Shown piece by piece: positions 47,354-56,600 of a stretch of 64,000 bases of DNA. This DNA comes from Ottelia alismoides. Taxonomy: Eukaryota; Streptophyta; Magnoliopsida; Alismatales; Hydrocharitaceae. Each line of letters begins with the position of its first letter. The first letter of the stretch is position 1. The notes under the pieces are model-generated. The model searched no databases. It had not been told where the DNA came from and saw only the letters and a program-made list of their open reading frames with translations. The position numbers and the translations under genes were made by a program. The stretch spans positions 372,001 through 436,000 of the forward strand of contig JAZKJV010000389.1 in the NCBI GenBank assembly GCA_037367405.1, written 5' to 3'.

Positions 47354-50226
47354 AAAAATACATGTAAATACATACATATACACATTATTAAAATAAAACT
47401 ATAATAAAACACCTCGAAAAATTCAATAAAAATCATGAATAAATACTAGATGAAATAATACACATTTTTTATTTTTTAAGAAAAAATTAATAAAATCATT
47501 TAGGACGTCAAATAAATCAATCTTCCTTCAGATTTGCTATTTTGTCTCGTAGCGGCTTACGTGGCCCAATGAGGCGCCGGCCAACGTTGACTCCCAGGTC
47601 AACTGTCCCATCCCTCGCCTGGCGTCTCTGAACAGTCTACTCCCCCGATTTCATGCCTTTTTCCCGGGCACACCATCCATCAATCGACAACGCTTCCTTC
47701 ACAAGATTTGTTCCCTAATCTTCCATGATGCCCGCCGAAATCATAGATCAACCTAATACTCTCTAGATCATGAAATAATCGCCGGTCAATAAGGCCACTC
47801 GCCAATGTTTATAAATAAAAAGCTCCGCTTCCTTCCTCGAATTTGGCCACTTTTTATCCAATCTCAAGCCTCAATTCTAGTCCTAGGACATTCCTCGTGA
47901 CAGGGGGAGTGAGCTGGTGCCTCGAATCGGCCGGAGAGAGGAGGATTTTGTCGCGGCGGAGCTCCGGCGTCCGCCCTGCTCCCTGGAGGCCCCCAGGTAT
48001 AAGAGCTGCCCTTTCATGTGTTTTTAGTTAGCCTTTAATGTTAGCATTTCATTCCAGTAGTTAGATTAGTTGTTAGTTAATCACCCTAGCGTAAAATAAA
48101 AAATCGAAGTTCGCCGGAGCTCCGCTCCGGCGACTTCTCCACTGTAGATCTGACCGTATCCGACCGACCTGTTCACCCCATTTCGAAACCCAACGCTTTC
48201 TCCATCTGCCGCACGCATTTGTTCAACCCAGGACCCTAGGTCCTGGCGAATCGGGGCTCCATCTCCGCCGTTCGCCGGAGCCCCTCCGCCCACCTCATTT
48301 TTGCGCCGTAGCTTCAAAACCCCGGGTCGAGGAGCAAGCTCTCTCGCCCGCAGTTCTTCCTGTGCAGGTACTTTGAAGAATCGAGCCCTTCTGGGCTTGC
48401 TTTGACCCAGGAAGAGGTTCCTGGGGGTCCTCTTCTTCTTCGACCTCGCTCCATCGACTTGGACCTCCAGGAGCCGTCAAAGGACCGTCAGACGACGCGG
48501 AAGCCTCCCAGCTACGATTAGAGAGCTTCAGATGCGCGGGAGGTGCCCGGAGGAGCCCGAGCTACCCGATCGAAGCTCGCCAGGGGCAAGCTTCTTCCCA
48601 GTTCTTCCAGGTGCCTTCCGCACCGTTGGATCGAGAGGGGAGGCCCAGATTGAACGCCGACCGTTCGATGAAGATGTGCATCCACCGTCAGATTAGCCAG
48701 GAGGTTCTAATCCTGGCCCTTCATCGCCGAACCGATGTCCGCCGTCCGATGGTCGCCACGTGTATAAGTGGCGCCTCCAGCGCCGCAGGATGAAAAGCCT
48801 TACTTAGGGGTAAATTTCACATCTCACCCCCCACTTTTTGTATCTAGTATTTAATCCCAAAAATAAAAGTTTCAGTTGTAAATAAGTTGTAAAAATTGCA
48901 GTGGACCCCCTGATGTTTACATATTTACATTTTAGTCCCTCCGCGCCTCACGTGCAGCAACCACGTGAGGCGCGTGAAAATTTGCATCTAAACCCTGCCG
49001 GGTTCTTGTATTTATTAAATAGTCCTGAAAATAAAAGTTAAAGTGTATTTTTGTTGTAATTTTTGCATGTATGCCCCTGCCAACTATTTTATTTGCAAAA
49101 ATACCCCTGCTAGGCCATTTAATTTTTGAAGGCTTTGTCTATTTATTTTATGCTTCATATTTAATCGAAAAATCTTGCAAAAATAGACTTAAGCTCCTGT
49201 TTGGTCATGCTTGAACGCCATATTTTTAGTTTTGCATTTTGTTGCATTTTTGCATTTATTAAAAATCAAAAACTTGTCTTTTATTCCCTGTCTAACTCAT
49301 AAAATCCCAAAAAAATATGAAAATGCCTTGAAAAATTCCAAAAAAATTACATGTAGTGTATTTTGACCTATATTAGTGTCAGTCCAAAAATCCCTAAAAA
49401 TCTCAAAAAGAAAACCTTAAAAATTCAAAAATACCCAAAAAACTTCAAAAAAATATAAAAAATCAAAGAAAAATCAGAAAAATATAAACTCAGGCCCTAC
49501 TTATGCTATATTTTATTATTGTTATTAGAAAATTAAAGTGGAAAATTTTTGAGGCTGTTAGCTATTTTTAATCTCTGTTTTTGTGACGGCCAGTACCTAG
49601 TCCACTGTTTGCTATTATTTAGCTATTTTAAAATACTAAAAATATTTGCAAAAATACCCAAAAATCATAAAAACAGTAAAAAGCCATGAAAATTCCAAAA
49701 AGATCCTTTTCCTGAATTTTTGACTATTTTTGAGTATTTTTGTGAATATTATAATACCCCTTTTATGTATATATATCTATATATCCAAAATATATATATA
49801 TTTATTATATTTAGATATACCTATATATATATATATTACATGTATTATAAGCTATATGTTTACCCTCTATGTATATATATATGTAATATATTTGTATTAT
49901 ATATATATAATACTTAATTATCATATTTTAATAATAATAATAATAATAATAAAAAGAGGAACCCACACAAGGATGACTGTGATTGACACGTAGGCTATTG
50001 CATTTTGTGTTGCTCTCTGTGGTTCGACCTCTACATATTTGTCACTATACATTTTATGGTAGAGTAAAATAAAGATTAATTCACATTTATTTTTGAGCTT
50101 GATTGTTGTATTCTTTGGATTGTGGGTTAATTGCTGATTAACACCGGTCTTCTATGAGTGGTCGCCTCGGCGACAACACTTCTATATTTTTTTATGGTGA
50201 CCCTCGTGGAAAACCCCCTGTTATCA
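46211..50226 (+). mobile_element. 5' LTR of E4
   Basis: Starts TGATGAATCTCCATTTCATC, as the other LTRs do, and ends GTTATCA two bases before the PBS. It is 4,016 bp long. The conserved U3 block is at 46412-46490 and the TATA box at 47810-47817, about 1.6 kb from the start. A GC-rich island (about 47540-48800) follows the TATA box, as in the other LTRs. Strings of AT repeats lie at about 49765-49925 and an (AAT)n run at 49929-49951. Small open frames in the island (47843-48031, 48081-48480, 48611-48793) are not supported as genes. GGTTCGACCTC at about 50032 is a typical near-end word. Confidence 0.85.
47810..47817 (+). promoter_or_regulatory. TATA box of the E4 LTR
   Basis: TATAAATA followed by AAAAGCTCCGC, which resembles the GGCTCC context after the E1 TATA box. 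It is followed within 30-40 bases by the start of the GC-rich island, where transcription would begin. Confidence 0.6.
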
Positions 50227-50228
50227 GA

Positions 50229-50246
50229 TGGCGCCGTTGTCGGGGA
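50229..50246 (+). other. Primer-binding site of E4 (tRNA-Asp)
   Basis: TGGCGCCGTTGTCGGGGA is complementary to the 3' end of plant tRNA-Asp at 17 of 18 positions. It lies two bases after the LTR end and fixes element polarity. Confidence 0.93.
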
Positions 50247-52587
50247 GCAATGAGCATAGCCAAATTGATTTTTGTCATTCTTGTATAAAAATTTAGATTC
50301 ATGATTCATTTTTGTGTGAGCAGCTATTGTTTTATTGCCATTAATCACCATGCTTCATTCCTTTATTTATTGTGATTAATTTGTTTGCTCTATTTAATTA
50401 ACTGAGAATGCTAATGCAATCTTTTTTTGTAACTTTGATGCGAGGGACCGCCACGCTAGGATGGCTTCCTAGGAGGCCAAGGCAGCCGAGCTTGGAGGAG
50501 GGTGGTCTTCTCTTCTCATGACCACCTGGAGAGTGAACCAAAGAAGCAAAGAGAGGGGCATTAGATAGGCTAGATATTTAGGAAAATTCTTTTTGAAATT
50601 CATGGTGAGAGAGAGACTATTTTGGCATGTATATAAACAGGACTCTACTCTTCACAATGAGGTCCAGTGCCCAGGTGATTGTTCACCTGGGGGCCTCATC
50701 GCGGTTTTTCCGAGTTTTCATCGCCTTCTTTTATTTTGTTCCCCGCAGTTTTGAGCTTTCCGCCTTTCTTTTACTTTGTTTTGTGTGCTTGGAACCCCTA
50801 GATATAGGTTGCTTGACTCGGTAGCTAGGTCCAAACATTAAATAAGAATGCATGTTCCTATAGTCTACTTCGATTGGATCTAGTCAAACTCAAACAAGTT
50901 GTAAATTTGTCTCTTAGCCCTCAGTGCCGTAGCGAACCCTGTAAAGCGCTTTCTCCTACCCTCAATTTGTTGAGCAGAGGAGGGGTGAGCCAAGACCGGA
51001 CTCTCTTGGGCTAGAGACAAATAAGCAACTTATGGTTCTTCACGCTAATAGCAGCTTATGTTTAGGACGATTTTGTGCCTTGCATACCGACATGTAGATA
51101 GGTTTAAAAATTCTGTTTTGCATACCACATGGAGAGAGCTGGGATGCACTGTAAGTCTTCTAACTCAGCATGCATCATTCGGTTCAATGGTGAGATTTCC
51201 ATCATGGAACCACTTGCACGGCTTTTCTGCTATCTCCCTCTGATTTTGAGCACCTAGGACTTAAATGAAAATCTACAAAAACGATTAGGCGTTGGTATGA
51301 GAACAGATCCAAAAAAAAGTGAAAACCAAAAAAATTAAAACCAGGGGACTGCTAAATAAACTTTGACCTTAATTAAAATCTGTAATGGACTATCATTGTA
51401 CCGGGTTCATAAAGCCCTCATTGTTTTCAGGTACTTGGAGGGGGACCAAAACCCTACTCCCTTGAGCGAGTGCGACCCCTAAGGATAGAAAAGCCCAAAA
51501 CCCAGTCTGCAACTGCCTTGTGTATCGCCTGGATTTCCGAAGTAATGGCGCTTCTATCGTACGTAGGCGAGTAGGACTTGGTCACCAATGGTGACTCTCT
51601 GTTGTGAGAGCATCGACCCTGTCCGAAGTATTGAGCATAGGCCACGCCTTCAGGGGGGTGTCTGTCTCATCGTCCTGCGTCCGAGTAGGTTCTTGCACGC
51701 TCACGGGTGATTCCGTTGCGAGCGAGAACCGAAGTATTGGTTTCGCCTATCGGCTTCCTCTCTCTTTTCTTTGGCTGAGTAGGGATCCAGGAAGGGTTAC
51801 AAGGACTCCAAAAAGTACAAACTACAGGTTACACAGGAGGAGGACAAGTACGGGATACTCTTCCGGCAGTACTCTCTCTCCTATAGGGTAGCGTACTAAG
51901 GACTTGTTACAAGATATGCCTGAAAATCACAACTCTAAAAATGAAAAGATAATAAATAGCCGAGCTTTCACGGCTTCACATGGCGTGAGTTGGTGAACCC
52001 GATTTTGTCTTGTGTTTGTACGGATCTAGATTAAGGTTCAAAGATCAAAGTCCCGCGCCTTTGCGCAAATTTTGTTATGTCTTCCTTTGACCACCCCGCT
52101 CAACCGAGCCTTTCTACTGTTTTACACTCCTTTTGTTCCTCGTTGACCATCGTATCATTCTTCCAAAATCCGACATTCTCTTGTGCTCCGCGAAGTTGAT
52201 CCATGGATGGTCTCGTCGGGACCATGCCGACACCTACATCGATTCCATGGACTCAACCTCGCCAATAATTTCGAGGCGATTCCCGAGAACCCGATCTGGA
52301 CTTTGCGGATCGATCTCCAGACTCCTCGTTTTCTACCTTTCTCTTGGCCACCCAATAAACCGGGATCACTTTTGTCCCGCTATCGTCGTTGTGAATGGGA
52401 GTCGATTACAGTCTACATCAATTTTCCATTCACAACATGCTGGGGTTGACCTGAATTCCAGCTTCATCACGGCAGCTGAGCATTAATTGCAAGTGATCTG
52501 ATTCGGACCATCTCATTATGCAGATAGAAGACAGTGCGAGCCCTGGAGACTACTCCGGAGTTCATTTCGTCCAACTCAGACCCTGAC
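50247..52587 (+). other. E4 untranslated leader
   Basis: 2.3 kb between the PBS and the gag ATG, with no frame long or conserved enough to call. A frame of 117 codons at 52133-52486 ends before gag, in another frame; its end may be related to the N-terminal extension open in E1. A perfect hairpin is at 50670-50691. Parts align with the E1 leader. The long leader agrees with Athila/Tat architecture. Confidence 0.65.
50670..50691 (+). other. Leader stem-loop, E4
   Basis: CCCAGGTGA, loop TTGT, TCACCTGGG: a perfect 9-bp stem. Outer bases GAGG (50659-50662) and CCTC (50694-50697) can extend it. It is homologous in position to the E1 stem at 31887-31906, but with different paired bases. Confidence 0.65.
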
Positions 52588-53634
52588 ATGGCGCCAGGAG
52601 GAAAGGGCAAGGGTCAGCAGCCACCCACATCAGAGGGACAGGTGCCAGATCAGAACCAAGTCAATGCACAGTTACTGGCATCTATCCAGGCTATCCAGCA
52701 GCAGCTGACTGAGCAGGCCCTTACACAGACCGCTTTCCAGGACATGTTGAATGATATGATACATCGTAACGATGGAGGAGGAGGCCGAGGCAGAGGAGGC
52801 AGGGGAGGAGGAGGTGGAGGAGGAGACGGTGGTGATGACCCCGATGATGATCCTGAATTCCCACCACCGCCGAAACCAACACTAAAAGAAACATACAATC
52901 CGGGAGACAGCCAGATGACCGAGTGGATTCTCATTCCACCGGTACATGCTCACTTTGAGCTGAAGCCCCAATTCATAGCCCTCCTCCCTGCATTCCATGG
53001 CAACACCAATGAGGAGCCGTACATTCACCTGCAGCAATTCTCCCGCATTTGCCGCACCACCCATTATCCGAATGTCCCCCTGGACATTGTCAAGATGACG
53101 GCTTTCCCCTTCAGTCTACAGGATAAGGCCCTTTATTGGGTCAATCACATGGGAAAGGTCGTGACGACCTGGGAGGAGTTGAAATCTGCCTTCCTGCACA
53201 AGTACTACCCTCTCGGTCGGCTCAACCAGATGCGAGCCCGTATTAGCAATTTCTCCCAAGGGGCACATGAGTCCGTACATGAGGCTTGGGAGAGATTCAC
53301 TGATCTGCAGGAGAAGTGTCCCCACCATGAGATCCCTAAGACCAGCCTGGTCCAGCATTTCTTTGGGGGACTCAATATTGAAAGTCAAAGGCTCGTGGAC
53401 GCAGCATGTGGGGGCTCCCACTTCAACAAGGATGAAGATGTTGTCTGGCAAATTTTCGAAGAAATGGCCGAAGGAGAGGCCGCCCTCTCTTCATCCAAGG
53501 CATACCAAAAGCAGCCCCAGATCCTCCAGAAACAAGTTCACATGGCTGCATCAAAAGAAGCAGAGAGAGATGAGAGCTCCAACCTCAGCATCATCGGGGG
53601 CCACCTCTCTAAGGTTGACATAATCGAGAAGTGA
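52588..53634 (+). CDS. Gag polyprotein of E4
   Basis: 348 codons from ATG 52588 (MAPGGKGKGQ) to TGA 53632-53634. I chose this ATG because an in-frame TAG lies at 52525, the only earlier possible start is a GTG at 52534, and E1 has an ATG at the aligned residue. Features in order: a Gln-rich stretch (about residues 28-55), a Gly/Arg/Asp-rich linker (about 65-95), then the retrotransposon gag core (about 110-290) with PFSLQDKALYWVNHMGKVV, KYYPLGRLNQMRA and GSHFNKDEDVVWQIFEEMAE. It would form the cytoplasmic virus-like particle that packages element RNA. No CCHC knuckle is seen. The stop is followed in the same frame by pro-pol, without overlap or shift. E1 and E2 have the same stop. Confidence 0.88.
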   Translation: MAPGGKGKGQQPPTSEGQVPDQNQVNAQLLASIQAIQQQLTEQALTQTAFQDMLNDMIHRNDGGGGRGRGGRGGGGGGGDGGDDPDDDPEFPPPPKPTLKETYNPGDSQMTEWILIPPVHAHFELKPQFIALLPAFHGNTNEEPYIHLQQFSRICRTTHYPNVPLDIVKMTAFPFSLQDKALYWVNHMGKVVTTWEELKSAFLHKYYPLGRLNQMRARISNFSQGAHESVHEAWERFTDLQEKCPHHEIPKTSLVQHFFGGLNIESQRLVDAACGGSHFNKDEDVVWQIFEEMAEGEAALSSSKAYQKQPQILQKQVHMAASKEAERDESSNLSIIGGHLSKVDIIEK

Positions 53635-53664
53635 TCACAGGACCTTGAGAAACTCGCTGTGATC
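53633..53664 (+). promoter_or_regulatory. Possible stem around the gag/pro-pol UGA in E4
   Basis: GATCACAG (53633-53640), which includes the last two bases of the stop, can pair with CTGTGATC (53657-53664) across a 16-base loop. In E1 and E2 only part of this pairing is kept, so its relevance is uncertain. Confidence 0.3.
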
Positions 53665-56600
53665 GAGAAGAGGACCCAGAACCTGGATAAGCTCGATCAG
53701 ATCAACAAGAACCTCGAGCTGTTGGTCGGTACGATCAACTCTGTCCAGTCGGCTACACCATCAGACGCTCCTGCTGAGAGGAAAGATGAGCCACAACCGC
53801 AGCATCAGCCTCAGCCGAGCCAGCAGCCACCGGCAGTCCAGCACGTGTACTACGTGCAGGCGCCCGACCAGGGCCCGCCGCAGCAGCAGGTGGTCGTTTA
53901 TCAGCCAGAGTTCCTTTCCATGCCTGATCCAGTTTTCCCACCACCACCCCTGATCCAAGAAGTTAACGGGGTATGGACGAATGATGCACAGCTGACCCGT
54001 CCTCAGGGACAACTCCAGGGTCAGCAATTTGCCAACCGGCAGTACCACCAACCTCAGGGTGGTCGTTTTGGCCAAACCTCTCAACCTCACCAACAACACC
54101 AGCAGCCTCCTCAGTTCGCACACCAATGGAGGCAGAACTTTCCGTATCAGCAGCAGCCGCAGTATCGCCATCCACAGCCGTATCACCAATACGCGGCTGC
54201 TCAGCCTCAATCATACCAACAGTATCCACCTCCGTCCTACCAGCAACTTCAACTTCCTGCTCCACCACAGCAACACCACCAGCAGCCTCCCCACTCATCT
54301 AATCAACAGCAGCGTGGTCTGCACGCTGCATCTTCTGATGTGCCCTCAGCTAATCCCACCATGGAGTGTCTAGCCCAGCTTGTCCAAGGGCTAGCGGAGA
54401 TGACCAAGCGGCTTGATGACCTGACCGCCACTCGCACTACCATTCCGGCGCAGGTCGAAGCCAACCCCAACAATTTCAAGAAGGAGCAGGTAGAATGTGA
54501 TGTCCAGTCCGCGTGTGATAATGATATTACTGTTTATTCTAATGCTGTCACTCTCAGGAGCGGTAGGGCCTTGCCTCCACCTGCTACCAGATGTGGGGTG
54601 AATAAAGAAACAGGTGGATCGTCATCTTCCGCATCAGCCGTACCAGCTCCAGGGGCGGGTGAGGAGGAAGAGGAAGGAGAAGCCAGTCCAGCCGTCGTGC
54701 CATGTCATCAGCCTCAGCCAAAAACACAAAAAAATCAGCAAAAACAAAAACCACAAAAAGAAGCATGTAGCAGAAGTGAAGCCGCGCCAGCTTTGGAGGA
54801 GCCGCCAGCAGCAGCCGATCCCGTGCCAGCCGATGGAGCCAATGCTACCCTTTTTGATCGCCCAGCAGCACCAGCATATTTAGATCCAGCTTGTACTCCT
54901 TTTTGTAGTCCGGATGTACAACATTCTATGGGCGATGATTTTGATGTAAATAAGAACTCTAATTCTCCTGCCAGTAATGTGAATATTCCTTTTCCGCATG
55001 CAATACAAAAATCCAAAAAAATTGCAAAAAGAAAAACTGCATTGTCTGATCCAGGTGTCGTGGACATTTTGGATAAATTGACTGTTGAGATTCCATTGCT
55101 GAAGGCCGTGGAATACATGCCAGCTGTGAAGAAAGGATTGAAAGAGGCATGTACTAACAGGCGTCGCCCAGCGCAAGATAACAGACGCCGAGAGGTAGAA
55201 AAGCACGTCCTATCCATGGCCACAGTTGCAGCTATCACCAACCTCCCCCAGAAAAAGCGAGATACAGGAGCACCTCTGATCAGTTGTGTGATTTTCGATC
55301 AGGTCTTCGAGCGTACTCTTCTTGACAGTGGTACTTCCATCAACCTTCTGCCCTCGTCCATAATGCAAGAATTCGGGCTGGGACCGCTCAAGCAGACACG
55401 AATGATCCTTCAGTTCACTGACCGATCCGTTAAGCGGCCCCGAGGTTTGTTGGAAGACGTGATAGTTACCGTGCAGGAAATGAAATTCCCAGCTGACTTT
55501 GTAGTCCTTGATATGGACTCTCCTGCACCACTGCTCCAGACTCCTATCATCCTTGGCAGACCATTTCTCCGTACTTCAGGTGCCGTGGTTGATTACGGGT
55601 CTGGAAAGATCACTTTCAGCTCGAACACCCATCAAATCACGATCAACATGAACAAGGAGCAGAATGCCACAACTGATGAGAGTCAAGCAGCACCAGAAGC
55701 AGACTGTGATTTGATTGCAGAAATCAGAGACTCAGAGTTGTCGCTGGACGATCCATGGACCCGAGAAATCCTCACTCTTGAGGAGGACTTGGAAAGCACA
55801 GTCATCATAAGCTCCGATGATTTGTGGGAGACAGATTCTCAGATGCAGGCGCATCTTCTTGAGCATTCACTCCAGACCGAACATGATCAGATCACCACAG
55901 AACCGTTCGGTACATCACTGGGATCTCAACAAGATATTGAGGATGGTAACAGTCTCAAAGCACATCCCACCACCAGCATGGTATCAGAAGTGACCGGTAA
56001 AGTGGACAGACTGAAACCAGAACTCAAGCCACTTCCTGCAGGCCTGAAGTATGCTTTCCTTACGGGTGAAGAACACATGTATCCAGTCATCATCAGCAGC
56101 AGGCTGAATCTGGATCAAGAATCTCGACTTCTCGAGATTCTAGAAAAGAACCGCAAGGCACTTGGTTGGAGCGTATCAGACCTCCGAGGGATAAATCTAG
56201 CTCTGTGCTCACACCATATCTATCTAGAAGACGATGCCAAGCCATCCCGCGAATTTCAGAGAAGGCTGAACCCTAACCTTCGGGACGTGGTCATGAAAGA
56301 AATCACAAAATGGTGTGAAGCAGGCTTCATCTATCCCATCTCCGATTCAAAATGGGTAAGCCCCTTACATGTAGTTCCCAAGAAATCCGGGCTTACCGTG
56401 GTCACAAATGAAAAAGGAGAGGAAATTTCAACTCGGGTACCGACATCCTGGCGGGTGTGTGTTGACTACCGCCGTCTTAATACAGCAACCAAGAAGGACC
56501 ACTTCCCCTTGCCATTTATTGATCAAGTATTGGAGAGATTAGCAGGCAAGGAGTTCTTCTGCTTCCTGGATGGGTACTCCGGGTACAACCAAGTGGCGAT

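Noticed and set aside
45047..50226. Reading the whole 45047-50226 stretch as a 5.2-kb LTR of E4, since its first part is repeated at the other end
   Set aside because: The shared LTR start TGATGAATC lies at 46211, the first 1,164 bp is antisense pol of another element, and no polypurine tract precedes 61694. A tandem duplication or assembly error explains it better.
53761..54298. Minus-strand frames of 111-149 codons under the E4 linker
   Set aside because: Antisense shadows of the Gln-rich coding sequence.
52588..55300. CCHC zinc knuckle in Gag or the linker
   Set aside because: No C-x2-C-x4-H-x4-C spacing found in the translation.
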